Source: Liolophura sinensis (Eukaryota > Mollusca > Polyplacophora > Chitonida > Chitonidae). From it: a stretch of 64,000 bases of DNA. A model generated the notes under the pieces. The model saw only the letters and a program-made list of their open reading frames with translations. It ran no database searches and was not told the origin of the DNA. Where the stretch lies: assembly GCF_032854445.1 (NCBI RefSeq), contig NC_088306.1:19441764-19505763 (forward strand), read 5' to 3'. The number at the start of each line of letters is the position of its first letter. Position 1 is the first letter of the stretch. This document shows, piece after piece, positions 11,731 through 23,269 of this stretch. Both the position numbers and the translations under genes were made by a program.

Positions 11731-11788
11731 TTCCAAAAAATGACGATGTGGCGTTAAACCATAATCATTCATTCATTCCAAAAAATGA
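11731..11788 (+). mobile_element. 32-bp tail-only insertion of a third SINE family, with 13-bp target duplication
   Basis: The 13-mer ttccaaaaaatga occurs at 11731-11743 and 11776-11788. The 32 bases between them read CGATGTGGCGTTAAACC followed by ATAATCATTCATTCA, a SINE-type 3' core with a CATT tetranucleotide tail. This is among the shortest retroposed units one could recognise, and the perfect duplication makes it convincing. Confidence 0.8.
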
Positions 11789-12856
11789 ATTAGGCCTAAA
11801 CCTTTTTGTGAACCATGGATAAGAGCAATGTTGTCGTATCTGACGGCGAAAATTCATGTATTTTTGTCAAGAATATTACATTTAAAATAAGAGGCTATAC
11901 TACAGACTTTGCCGAAAAATCGATCAGTGTACACAGAAAACAAATTTTTGCTATTGTTTTATTGAATAGCCCCCAATAATTACCATAAAATTCAGAATCA
12001 TTTTAATAATGTAAATAAGACAGGTACGGGTCTTATATTAACTGGAAGGCAATAATAGTTTAAGCTATTCTTGGTAAATGCTGTAAATTTGACTTGATGA
12101 GCTAACATGGATTTTTTGCTAGTAATCTCGGGTATATAGCTTCGGACTTTATGATCAGGGGAGTCATGACTGTCTGGGAGAGATATGGGTGTGGGAGTTG
12201 GGGTGCTTGGGGGACTCTGCACCTATTCAATTATATATATACCTAACTAACAAATCCAAAACCTGCGGGAGCTGGCTTCGAACATACGACTGTGTGCAGG
12301 TCAAGAATTATATACATGTAGTATAATCTTTAAGGCGAGCCCATTTAACTCGTTGGTATATATACACACGATGGGGACTAATTGTAGATGGTGTAATTTA
12401 GTGGCGGCCTCACTCAGCGCCAAAGATTAGTGTACATTCAGAAGTGTAGCATAGATAGCCACATCTCTGTAACAAGAGAGGAAAAAAGCGTGGGGGTGGA
12501 TGAGTGCGGAGAACGATAGAAATGAACCGTTGTAGACCCACCTGCACTTAAGTAAACGTATTCAAGTTTTGGTAGATAACATATTTAGCACGTTCTAATG
12601 GCCATATGGCATTGTGTAACATATTTTAGCACACTGCCACACCGTGCCCCAAGAAGATTAGTGGTTGTAAATTAATACCAGAATTTTTTTTGCTATGCAA
12701 ATTTTTTTTCCTGCACCTTCCAAAATATCTTGAAAGGTAACTGCTCGCCAAAAATGTACGGAGGCAAAAGTTCCTCACAAGATATATATGCACGTCCATG
12801 ATGAAGATTATTTTTCATTCATTATTTACTCCATTGGTGGTCAACATAATATGTAC
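11789..12856. other. Unique intergenic sequence
   Basis: No gene or array recognised. The 74-codon frame on the - strand at 11998-12222 has no recognisable features. Confidence 0.5.
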
Positions 12857-13164
12857 GGCCTCCGTGGCCGAGGTGGCAGCGCGGAGTAGTGACCCACGAG
12901 CATCTCACTAATGCGGTCGTAATGGTTGGCGGGTATTGTGCAGCAAAATAGCTCAGCAGTTTCTCACCATAAAACCATCGCTGTGAGCTCAACTTCATCT
13001 CATGCTGGCTTCCTCTCCATTCGAAAGGTCTGCCATCAAACTGCGGATAGTCGTAGGTTTCTCCCAGGATCTGTTCTGTTTTCTTCCACTATAATGCTGG
13101 CCGAGGTCCAATACAGGTGAAGTAGTCTTGAATATGGCGTAAAACACTAATCAAATAAATAAAT
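12857..13164 (+). mobile_element. SINE family B, near full length
   Basis: Head GGCCTCCGTGGCCGAGGTGG (degenerate box A), box B-like TGTGAGCTCAACTTC, central CTCATGCTGGCTTCCTCTCC block, then GTGAAGTAGTCTTGAATATGG, GCGTAAAACACTAATC and an AAATAAATAAA tail. Several differences from the other copies suggest an old insertion. Confidence 0.88.
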
Positions 13165-14305
13165 GTAAGGTGCCAAGGTCGCCGACTTCAAAGTGAAAAG
13201 TGGAAAAACCGCCAAAGACTATGCAAACTCCATTTAAACTTACTTATTTTTTTCATTGCATGAATAAAATACAGTTCAATGCTCAAATTCCATGACGCAA
13301 ACTTTATGAATAGGCCTTATTTGTCATACGCAAGAACTGAAACCACTAACCTAATCACCTTTTTCAGCTAATAATAATTCAGGTAATAACTGGAATTTGT
13401 TTACGGGTAAATAAAATATGATTTGATCGGCGAACATGGATTTTTTCCACAAAATTTTCGGGATAACCCCTTTAAACATCGCGAGATCAACCTCTCTACC
13501 CGATGCTTTGTTTATGGGTAAAACTGTAAAACTGAGTTTACAAAGTCTGACATACAAATATTGACATCTGAAGATACTTTATCTCCATTACGTTTGTTTG
13601 AATTAGCTGTTTTACGAGGTTGTACTCCACCTTTTGAATGATAACCTAGTGCGGTACGTTTATTGTTTTCTCGCTTGTACGCCATTTTGGCGTCTTTTTT
13701 CCCCCCATTCTGCATGTGCCGATCAAGTTTTGCATTTCTATCTCGGCGTGTGGTTTCACGCGCCTCCCCTATGTACATGAGTGGATACAGAAGTACTGTT
13801 TGTTAAGACCATACATTCGTATATACACGATAACACCATCCGATTGTAATTCTAAGGCAATCCTACCCGGTTTCAACGTAAACATTTACGATAGTAATTG
13901 TTTCAGTGAGATGCCCGAACCACCCTTCTACATTGCCAGCGTGTTAAGCGATCTGAAGGCAGTCCTGTAATAACAAAACATACCAACACTTCTTCAGCAG
14001 ATAAAGTAACCACACCGTAATGGGTACCAGATGCTAGGCATGTTTCACCTCCACATGCAAAGTGTGCCCGCACTGGCCCCTACCCGCCCATGTACGATTG
14101 CTCATGTGCGCAACCGTCAGTTTGGACGCGAGTGGTCAACTGGGGAACTGGTATTTCCGGTGTAAATTAGGTTCCAATGACAAATAGCGGAAATAAACGT
14201 ACCACGGTTTTTACCTGTTAGAGATAACAACAAAAGTAACAGCTGTTAGAATGCATCTATCAGCGTACACTTACAGATGTTAACAGAAGAAAAAAGCATG
14301 AAGCA
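13165..14305. other. Intergenic sequence, no gene recognised
   Basis: Overlapping small frames on both strands at 13351-13970, one of them basic and lysine-rich (- strand, 13512-13778), give no recognisable domain. Confidence 0.45.
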
Positions 14306-14344
14306 AAAAAAAAAAAAAACAAACAAACAAACAAAAAAAAAAAC
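14306..14344. repeat. A-rich / (CAAA)n low-complexity tract
   Basis: About 39 bases of A interrupted by AAC units. It may be a SINE or LINE tail remnant, but no element body is recognised upstream. Confidence 0.7.
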
Positions 14345-15495
14345 TCTTGCAGACGAGGGTTCGCTTCTAGCTGCCGATAACAGATTGGTAGTTGCACGAA
14401 GAAATCATTTCACAGCACGTTCAAATAATATAAGTAATATTCGACAGGTATGTATATTTTAAAGACGTACTTAACGAATTCTGCACGAAACGTGCCTTTA
14501 TATACATAATGATGTAAGTGAGCATAACAGTTTCTATTATTGTGCAAATGTGATGCTCTTGTGGCGTATTTCTGACGTTATCAATGTGCTGTTTTTCGAT
14601 ACTGGGTTCCCTTGCGTTCTCAGCAATACGCTCGACAATTATATGAAATTTCTCACTGGAATTAACGGTTTTGATGAAAATCAGAGGACGTATATAGATG
14701 CATACATACAGAAAGGAGATATAGATTCCATCAAATAATTTATGCAGATGTAATCGAAAACATGTAACTGATTTGAGTGGTACATCCACAAGATTTACTA
14801 GTGCTTTCTCTCCTCACTGCCTAGAAGGCTTCACTCTAGTTAATTTTGCTAGAATGTATTCTGTTACATACCTTAAGATAACATTGTGTCATATACATAG
14901 CCTCCTGTTAACATCATACAATGTTTATATTGAATTAATTCAACATGTGTGCCATATTTAACGGAATAATCTGGTGCAGTGACAGAATAGTCTACTGCAA
15001 TAATAGCACACATTCTTTCATCACTTTCTGATGACATGGAACAGACTGTGTTTTGAGAGAGTTGTACGTCAGTCAAGAACCCTGGCTACAACGAACGTTT
15101 TGCGAAGGCCTTGAAAAAGAGTACATGGGATAAAAAAAAGGAGATAAGGCAACAATGCGACTTTGTCGGTGGGATTTCTTTTGGCAGTAAATGCTCGGAT
15201 GCAATGTATACCTATCTGCAGGCGTTGCTTTTGAGGAAATCGCATGAAGGACATGTTTGGCGACAACAACACATTAGAAACTGTTACACATTGCTAATCG
15301 CTGAGCCACTCAAATTAGAGATATACATGTTTACAAATAATATAGACGTAGATGCGGAGCAAGTCTTGGCAGAGGGGTTAAGATGTATCGAAAAGGTGCT
15401 TATATCAGGTGGGAAAACTGATACAAAGTCAAGCAAAACATTGGCTATACATTTTCTGAATACCAGCACAATAAAAGACTAAAACAAATATCAAT
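14345..15495. other. AT-rich intergenic sequence with chance open frames
   Basis: A 123-codon + frame at 15111-15482 and a 122-codon - frame at 14421-14789 are the longest. Neither has a recognisable motif, and both overlap frames on the opposite strand. No splice-flanked exon was seen. Confidence 0.4.
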
Positions 15496-15497
15496 AC

Positions 15498-15637
15498 ATT
15501 TATTTATTTTATTTTATTTGTTTGATGGGAGTTTTACGATGCACTCAAGAATATTTCACTTATACGACGGTTTTCCTCCCACCAAAACGGGCAGACTCCG
15601 CGGGAAACACACGCCCATCCGCACGTTGCCACCATAG
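15498..15637 (-). mobile_element. SINE family B, truncated
   Basis: The tail TTTATTTATTTTATTTT, the core GTTTTACGATGCACTCAAGA then ATATTTCAC, and part of the central block (GGGCAGACTCCGCGGGAAAC) are present. The head is absent. Confidence 0.82.
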
Positions 15638-15842
15638 ATACATGGTGTACCGGTACATGTTTTGTTCATGCAATTTAAACAGACGATATCAACAAGTGTA
15701 TATGAAAATGTGTTACACGTATATGTTCACAATCGCTGGAACACACGAGGCGCGAGTTCAAAAGCGATACTGGGCAGGGAATTGTAGGGTCTTCTTGACG
15801 ATAACGTCTCTCATGAGGCCGTTCACTAAGTCTAGCGTCCGT

Positions 15843-16150
15843 TGAAGACGGCTTAATTGTCTTCCACCTATAGGGCGTGCATATTTGTTCACGTGGGAAA
15901 GTTTACTAGTCTTCAGCAGCCTGCGGATGGTCGTGGGTTTCCCAGGGCTCTGTCCGGTTTCCTCCCACCATAATGCTCTCCGCCACCGTATATAAATGAA
16001 ATATTCTTGACTACGGCGTAAAACACTAATCAAACATATATAAATAAATAAATAAATAAATAAAAATAAAATAACTTTCCAAAGGTCAGTGGTTCACCCA
16101 GGGCACTCCGGTTTCCAACATGCGGGTACTATGTACATGTTGATCACCAT
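15843..16150. mobile_element. Family C repeat interrupted by a SINE B insertion
   Basis: Sequence at 15843-15907 (GACGGCTTAATTGTCTTCCA through GTGGGAAAGTTTACTAG) and at 16067-16150 (TAACTTTCCAAAGGTCAGTGG onward) corresponds to one continuous repeat seen intact at 35290-35480 (CCAATTGTCTTCCACC through TTGCCAAAGGTTAGTGG). A + strand, head-less SINE B sits between the halves at about 15908-16066. No clear target duplication was found. Confidence 0.7.
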
Positions 16151-16159
16151 CTTTGACGA

Positions 16160-16358
16160 CTGACATCTCAGGTTCTAATCTAGCTCAAGTTCAGTGATTT
16201 CCAAGAGCGCTGTCGAGTGTACGTAGTATAAGTCAGTCTTTTTGGTTTCCTTTGGGATCTGGCCGGTTTCATCCACCTATAACCTGAAAGCCATGCATTG
16301 AAGTGAGGGATTCTTGAGATAATCAAATAAACAAATAAATAAATAAATAAATACAGGC
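16160..16358 (+). mobile_element. Degenerate SINE with AAAT tail
   Basis: Contains GGTTTCATCCACCTATAACC, GAGGGATTCTTGAGATAATC and a tail of five AAAT units. It is a diverged relative of family B. Confidence 0.6.
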
Positions 16359-17900
16359 TTGAGTATATGCAGTCATGTAAACACTTAAGTGGCATGAAAT
16401 GTTTAGATAATACATGCTGTACGCGTTTTGCCGTCATGTACGTCCAGTTCAATTTGGATGGTTCAGTCTAAACCCACCAAATTACCGGCCTTTCGTTTTA
16501 CATTTCCCCGCAGGACAGCCAAGGCGGGTTTACTCGGAGCCATGCCAGGGAAAAATTCCGGTCATTAGCCATAGTACCATGCTCTCGGAGAGCCCCGCGT
16601 TCAGCCTATAGCCTTGGCGGATCGCTCAGTAGCTGCAGAGCCAAGCTGGGAAACATCGCGTACCGTTGTAATGGTGTGTATATAGGAAGCTGCGGTGTGC
16701 GGGGCATGCGAGCTAAGCTTAAGTCTAAAGCATCCTTAGCCTTCACGTATTAGTACACTATTACACAGCGAGCTTTCCATGGTCCGTACACGACTTACAT
16801 AATAGCTACAGCCACAAACGTCGGACGGCATGTTCAACCCAGCGCTGCAGGCCAACCGACCGACCGGCAGGCATTACGTCTCAGCAAGCGATGGGATCGA
16901 ACTGCAGCAGGTGGCTGCATTATGTGCAAGCTGCTGTCCGCTCAATCCACCCAGGCCTTGCAGATCTTATTACCCCCTCCCCCCACCACTTTCCTTGCCC
17001 CTCCCTCCTCTGTTTGCAGTGTCTGTGCGTAGCCGATTAGTGTAGACGAATACAGTGTGTAGGACATGCGTGGACATCCGTCAAGACAAACGAACTTGTC
17101 ACTATCGTTTTAATCCCGTGTCAGCCACGTGTGTCCCGCGGAATGGATTTGTCTGTATAATGGTGCAGTGAGGAAATCTGTGCACCCCAACCCGTCCAAT
17201 CTGCTACGCTCCTCAGGCAACCCTCTCCCCTCACCACTCAACCCGTTTATCTAATATACGCCTGTCTGATTTAATTTATAAATACGTACATCAAAGTATG
17301 CATCAAAATGACCGCATGCATGTTTAGCCGCTAAAGATGTAACCATTACATATACACATAGAGTGCATAAGGCACACGCCTTTCTGTCTGAATAGCCTTA
17401 CTAAATCAATGTGAAAGTGCTACAACCTACCGGTTTTGTAGGGTTCTATGCGAGGCCAGAATTAACGGGATTTACTATTATGTTATGAGTGAATGCTATT
17501 GATTTTTTTGAAGCCACAAATCGCACTTCGGTAAAGGTATAATACCCTGTCATTTGCATGTGTTTTGTCACCGTTTGAAGGGCAAAGTGCGCTTCCCATG
17601 ACGACTATAACTGAGACTGTGGGGTGATGGGCATAAATGATCCTTTATACAGTAGAGATGTAAACGAGGACTCAGGCAGCTAGATAGCCACCGACAGCCA
17701 GCACTCTGAAGATGGTCCGGTCCAACCATGCGGGCCAGCTAACATGTTCCATCGACATAAGCCAATTTCTGTGATGTAAAATCTGGTAGCCTCGGGCAAG
17801 AGCCGACTGCACGGGTGTTTAACTGCGGTTACGTGAGCCAACAAAGCCCACAGTGAGTGCAGAGACATCGGGGAAAAAAGCCACGCGTTCCGAGCCTCAC
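16359..17900. other. Upstream flank of the NALF exon
   Basis: Relatively CpG- and C-rich for this window, with a pyrimidine-rich stretch at 16968-17012. No TATA box or coding exon was identified with confidence. It may include regulatory sequence for the NALF gene, but that is inferred from position only. Confidence 0.35.
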
Positions 17901-18539
17901 ACGTTTGAATCATGTTAATTTCTAATCAACGAAACTGATTGATGTGAGCATGCGCAGTGGCGTCGTCCGTGAAAAAGTGAACATGGCGGAAAGTGATGCT
18001 GCATAGGAGTACACCGATTCACCATGTATCCGAACCGCCGGGCGATTTTGAGACGAAAACCCGAAGAATTCGGCTGAGGTTTATTCCATATTGACGCGTT
18101 AAGATATTTCCAAAGGAGGGGAATGATGTGTGAAGAAGGGTTATAGTCGACAGTAATGATTTTAGATGTATGGATGAAGGCTGTGTGTTCCATGTCATCA
18201 GATGTCGGATTTTTACCATCGTCTCGGGTACCCAATTCTCTGGCCGCTCCATCTTCCCAAGGCGACATTCTGTCTCTTTGCAGCTCTACAGCTTTCACCT
18301 ATGGTAGAGGATTTGTCCCTTTTACTCTGGGATGTGCTAGTAATAATACTAGTTTTAGAATTTATGGTAGATCGGTTTCTTGGCTGGTTCTTGCAGCTAG
18401 CCTCGGCTCGACTCGAGGTGTTCGCCTGTCGATCTTTCGCCAGTGTCTATGGGCAGAGTGATTTTAATCCAAAAGACCCTATCTCTCCTCTTTCTCCCAA
18501 CCCTGTGCTACTTCGCCCAGCCCTGATGCTCGGAGAAAT
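17901..18539 (+). other. Probable 5' leader or proximal promoter region of NALF
   Basis: Sits directly upstream of the coding start. In the coding frame the nearest stop is TAA at 18465-18467, and there is no other ATG between that stop and 18540, which fixes the start. Upstream ATGs exist in other frames (18156, 18202), so if this whole stretch is transcribed the leader contains short upstream frames. No splice acceptor immediately before the ATG is compelling. Confidence 0.45.
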
Positions 18540-19088
18540 ATGACATTTTCATGTCAAAATGGTACCTCGGGCTATTTGAGCGGGAAGTCTCTTCGTGATG
18601 ATGTATTCCAAAAATGGCGCATTTGTTTGGTGTCGCTTGTGTTTTGCGCTGTTCTGTTTGCTGAAAGTGTTGGTGTCTACAGTCTACGACTTCATTCCTC
18701 ACCAAGGATATTACGAGAGTTATTCTACAACTCGACGTCAGCATCGCATAGTGGGGGTAACCGCCGCGATCAGTGCCTTATTCTGAGCAGGGAGTTAACC
18801 AAGGGTATATGCACTCGTCTGCAGCTCGACAGACGAAAGGAGGAGATACGCAATAATGTGCATTTCAAGTTTTGCTCGGTGCATTCGGCGAGCATTTACT
18901 CGGTGGTGAATTCTCCCAGCAAAAGCTGTATCGTAGACGAATCTTTGGCGCAGTGTAAAAGCTGTCTCCACAGGCTTGAAGACTGGGATAGACAGGCCAT
19001 GGAGAAGTTCACTGTATTTCAAGACCTGCTAGATCGCTTCGACTGCAATGACAGTTTCTCCACCGTAGGGAACTGTCAAAAATGCAAG
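18540..19088 (+). CDS. NALF1: NALCN channel auxiliary factor (NALF/FAM155 family), first coding exon
   Basis: NALF1/NALF2 (FAM155A/B; worm NLF-1) are membrane proteins that help the sodium-leak channel NALCN fold, leave the ER and work at the surface of neurons. This exon gives 183 residues. A short N-terminal part ends in QKWR at 24-27, followed by one hydrophobic membrane segment (about 28-49); the KWRxxLxSLxF pattern there is what I recognise from the vertebrate proteins. The ectodomain follows, with cysteines at 79, 91, 112, 130, 139, 142, 169, 179 and 182, an NST glycosylation site at 64-66, and the characteristic stretch around LEDWDRQAMEKF (146-157). The frame would continue eight codons to a stop, but AAG|GTACGT at 19088/19089 is a consensus donor in phase 0. 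The rest of the cysteine-rich domain must lie in later exons, none of which was found here. Invertebrates may have a single orthologue, so NALF1 versus NALF2 is not decided. Confidence 0.85.
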
Positions 19089-20545
19089 GTACGTCATCCA
19101 TTTTCATTTTAATAATACCATGACACACGTCAAAGGAAAAAAAAAAAACAAAAAACAAAAAAAACAAAACACCAAAAAAAAAATGTAAGAAATGATTAAA
19201 ATGTCTTTAACACTAGCCCCCCACCCTTCCCCTCCCCACTTCCCTGCCCCACCCCACTCATAACCCAAAAATGCCATTTTTCCTAGACTGGTTTAGGTTT
19301 ACAGGTTTACCCTTTGCATAGGTAAGATATTATTATTATAATGCTTATTTCTTGAATATAATGCTCATCCACAGGTAAATAACCAGAGTTAATGTAAATA
19401 TTCCAGACTGTGGCATATTCACATCATTTTCAAAAAGTTCCAAAAGGTGAAACTGAGAGAAATGACAAAAACAGTCATTGGCCTCTCGTTTATTACTTCA
19501 TAAGTGTTTATCTGGGCTGACAGCGACTATGCTATAAGCTAATGCCTAACATTAAAATTATCTACATCATCATTAGTTGATTACTGGTAATTATACTGGA
19601 AATATGTGGCAGCTGTTTCCAACAAGTGTGATGTTTGTATCCTGCCTTAATTGCATAGAACGTTTGAGTTCAGTGCTTAATACGTCAGACAGGTGAAAAT
19701 CAGAATTGTTAATAAATTGACTGTAACGTTAAAATTTATTATGACTTGAAAACTATACATGTAATTGACTTAATCACTGAAATATGAAGCTTACACCAGT
19801 TCTGGTTGAGATACTTAAAATTAAAGTGAAATTCTCAGAAAAAGTGAACAAAATTGTTGTTTAAATGTTAAAGGTAGTGAACATTCAGATTTGTAGCTTT
19901 GGGGATATAACATGGTGATGCATGCTTTAGGTACAGACAATGGGTGAACATTGTAACTTGTATGTTACATTTATGCTATTATTAAATGTTAATTAACACA
20001 TTGTATTCATTATTTGGGATCATGTAATACATTGTAATAAAGTGTACATGAAATGATGATGGAATGTATTTGACAATATGGCAAGTATACATGGAGTCAT
20101 AGAGAGAAATGACTGTTAAAATAATGTTAAGGATATTGTGGAGACTGTTGTCTCATTTTAATACAGGAACATTTTGCTGAATATAATTATAAGGCAAACA
20201 GATGAGACATTTTTGAAATTTTCATCAATATTAAATTTGTAATTACCAAGACAAACTCTAAGAATTACACCCACACAAACATTGGCCTTGTGTATTCATC
20301 GCACATAGGGGACACACCAGTACTGTGGTAGCCAGAGATGATTTGTTTATGATGCCAATATCGAATTACAACGTATGTTTGATATTCTGTCATTACCCTT
20401 CACTGCAGTCCACTGTATTGATCGGGAATACAACCTGTTTGATGAGTTATGTATCAAGAAATGAAACTGCAGTACGTTCATGTGGGTAAGCCTAAATAAA
20501 CCTGTGGAAGATGTGAGATGTAGGAAGTCATTACAAATCCACACT
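19089..20545 (+). other. Start of the NALF first intron
   Basis: Begins with a consensus donor (GTACGT). Holds an A-rich tract at 19138-19183, a C-rich tract near 19213-19256 and otherwise AT-rich unique sequence. No exon was seen. The intron could extend far beyond this point. Confidence 0.5.
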
Positions 20546-20548
20546 AAT

Positions 20549-21223
20549 GTTCCATTGATTCGTGAGTACTTCATAACTCATTGATCGATGTACATGTAAG
20601 GTGACATTACAAAACTGCAGTATGTTCCATTGATTCGTGAGTACTTCATAACTCATTGATCGATGTACATATAAGGTGACATTACAAAACCGCAGTATGT
20701 TCCATTGATTCGTGAGTACTTCATAATTCATTGATCGATGTACATGTGAGGTGACATTACAAAACCGCAGTATGTTCCATTGATTCGTGAGTACTTCATA
20801 ATTCATTGATCGATGTACATGTGAGGTGACATTACAAAACCGCAGTATGTTCCATTGATTCGTGAGTACTTCATAACTCATTGATCGATGTACATGTGAG
20901 GTGACATTACAAAACCGCAGTATGTTCCATTGATTCGTGAGTACTTCATAACTCATTGATCGATGTACATGTAAGGTGACATTACAAAACTGCAGTATGT
21001 TCCATTGATTCGTGAGTACTTCATAACTCATTGCTCTATGTACATGTGAGGTGACATTACAAAACCGCAGTATGTTCCATTGATTGTTGAGTACTTCATA
21101 ACTCATTGCTCTATGTACATGTGAGGTGACATTACAGAACTGCAGTGTGTTCCATTGATTCGTGAGTACTTCATAATTCATTGCTCTATGTACATATAAG
21201 GTGACATTACAAATCTATAGTAT
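20549..21223. repeat. 75-bp tandem array, nine units without indels
   Basis: The landmark GTTCCATTGATTCGTGAG recurs at exactly 75-bp steps from 20549 to 21149. Units differ by only a few substitutions (for example ATCGATG versus CTCTATG). The length is a multiple of three, so the - strand shows a 216-codon frame of 25-residue repeats (MSYEVLTNQWNILRFCNVTS type) with no other sign of being coding. It passes directly into the related 68-bp array. Confidence 0.95.
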
Positions 21224-21625
21224 GTTCCATTGACAACGAGAACCTTACGCTTCAGTACTTTATGTAGGAAGACCTTACAAATCTGCAGTATGTTCCATTG
21301 ACTGTGAGAACATTATGCTTCAGTACTTAATGTAGGAAGACCTTACAAATCTGCAGTATGTTCCATTGACTGTGAGAACCTTATGCTTCAGTACTTAATG
21401 TAGGAAGACCTTACAAATCTGCAGTATGTTCCATTGACTACAAGAACTTTATGCTTCACTACTTAATGTAGGAAGACATTACAAATCTGCAGTATGTTCC
21501 ATTGACTACGAGAACCTTATGCTTCAGTACTTAATGTAGGAAGACCTTACAAATCTGCAGTACGTTCTGTTGACTATGAGAACACCATGCTTCAGTACCT
21601 AATATAAGGATGACATAGCAGATCT
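21224..21625. repeat. 68-bp tandem array, related to the preceding 75-bp unit
   Basis: The landmark GTTCCATTGACT recurs at 21224, 21292, 21360, 21428, 21496 and 21564 (68-bp steps). Each unit carries GAGAACCTTATGCTTCAGTA and GTAGGAAGACCTTACAAATC. It shares the start (GTTCCATTGA), the CTTC..TACTT middle and the ACATTACAAA..CTGCAGTAT end with the 75-bp unit. Confidence 0.93.
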
Positions 21626-21769
21626 GCTTGAGCACGCACTTTGTACCTCATTGATTGATGTACCTTATAAGCGTAGTTCAGTAATTCTTAACGTAAGAAA
21701 ACATCACATATCTGCATTCATTTCATTGATTCTTGATAACCTTAGTTTTCAGTACTTAGTGTTGCATCT

Positions 21770-21823
21770 ATGCGTGAAACATTCTTGAGTACCGCGTAAA
21801 ACACAAGTCCAATAAATAAACAA
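21770..21823 (+). mobile_element. SINE family B tail fragment
   Basis: GTGAAACATTCTTGAGTACC, GCGTAAAACACAAGTCC and AATAAATAAACAAA match the 3' end of family B. No target duplication is visible. Confidence 0.7.
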
Positions 21824-21863
21824 ATTATTGGTGGATGACAGCTACTAAATTTTCAGTATACAG

Positions 21864-21935
21864 ACAGCTACATGATTTATTTATTTATTTATTTGATTGC
21901 TGTTTTACGCCATACTCAAGAATACAGATACATGA
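21864..21935 (-). mobile_element. 48-bp tail-only SINE B insertion with 12-bp target duplication
   Basis: The sequence acagctacatga at 21864-21875 and acagatacatga at 21924-21935 (11 of 12 identical) flank just 48 bases: an AAAT-type tail and the ATTCTTGAGTATGGCGTAAAA core on the - strand. No other part of the SINE is present. Confidence 0.8.
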
Positions 21936-21939
21936 AGAT

Positions 21940-23060
21940 GTTTGTATGTTAAACTGTATAAGACCATAGTCCTGTTCCAGTAGGTGTAGGCCAGTGCGTA
22001 TGTATAGTTTACTGACCAATACCTTCCCAATACATTGATTTAACATCACACTTACACATTGTACTACTATGTATCACATTATGTGTATTTATGAATACAA
22101 TATGCTACTTAAAACTGAAATGGCATAAATGTAATAAATACAATGTTTGCCCATTGTGTAAGATTATCATCTAATGCGTACATCATAATGTTCCTGCAAT
22201 AAACTGGAACACTTTTGATAACATGCAGGTGATTTTCCTGAATAAGCCAAAAGTTCAAACCAACCAACCAAGAAAAATAAAGAAATAAATAAATAGATAA
22301 ATAAACTTATGTATTGTATTGTACCAGATTTCTTTTGCACTTTCTCAGATGTGCTTGTGGTAGGTTGATGTACCTGGATGAAGACTGTTTTCAGAACATA
22401 GGTGCCTAGCTTGTTATTCAGACAGTAAGAGTTGTCTTGGTAACTACCATGGGCTAATTCCAGCCTGTTTTCCTTGTGCCCTGCTGTGACCTTCATGAAA
22501 GGAACGCACATGCAAATGTCAAAGTGAGGTGATCACTGAGCACAGTTGACATTTGCAGGATGCAGACTGACTCCCTCCTCCTATGATCACCAACATGGTT
22601 TTTTTTTCTTTTCAGAACGTATTACAGCTGTTGTTTTGAATAAATGTTTGCCAAGTTTATGCAGTTTCTTTCACACAGGTTTAATTTAATGAGGCTTTTT
22701 ATTTCAGTGATTTTTAAAAAAGGAAACATTTTTATTTCAGGATGTCATTTGTTTCAGATTTGTTAAAAAGCATATTTATGTTGTGAAAATTTGATGCAGC
22801 AATACTTGTCAGATTTTTATATTTATCTTTCTTTTAGCAAGCCTTGACATATTTTTCCTGACTATGCAGTTCAAGAAATCTTTCAGGAAAAGATCTATGC
22901 TTTTCTTTTGATTGTTAAAATATAATGCAATTAAATTTGTATGACAAGTTTCTTTCACATCAACTGTAGTTGTGTGTGAAGGATTTGATTGGACGACACA
23001 GAATCCAACGTGGATCGTTACTTTTCTCATTGGATATGTACCGCGGGGAAATGAAAATCC
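21940..23060. other. AT-rich intergenic or intronic sequence
   Basis: Contains an (AAAT)n-like stretch at 22275-22308. Acceptor-like pyrimidine tracts ending in AG occur near 22615, 22708 and 22740, but no flanked coding exon follows. A GT-AG donor-like site (ACATGG|GTAAGT) at about 23090 is not preceded by an open exon of convincing length. Confidence 0.4.
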
Positions 23061-23269
23061 ATGAAATGTGATTGTCTCTGGAAAACATGGGTAAGTACAT
23101 TGTCTTTTAGAAGCTTACATGTTGATGGCTTTTTCATCCTGTGCTCCCTTTCTAATAGGTGGGTGGGATGGCTCATCAGATTTTTATATGCTGTCCATGA
23201 CATGTCTTCATCGAGGATTGGTATCACACTCCCATGTCTTCACACTCCTGAAACAAAATCTGGGTGTGC

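Noticed and set aside
15111-15482. 123-codon plus-strand frame
   Set aside because: No recognised motif, no splice or promoter context, and length within chance for this much AT-rich DNA.
20531-21181. 216-codon minus-strand frame, or a CRISPR-like array
   Set aside because: Units are contiguous 75-bp direct repeats with no unique spacers, and the genome is eukaryotic. The frame exists only because 75 is a multiple of three.
23061-23090. Coding exon ending at the GTAAGT site near 23090
   Set aside because: Upstream frames carry stops within a few codons of the site, and no acceptor-bounded open exon could be drawn.
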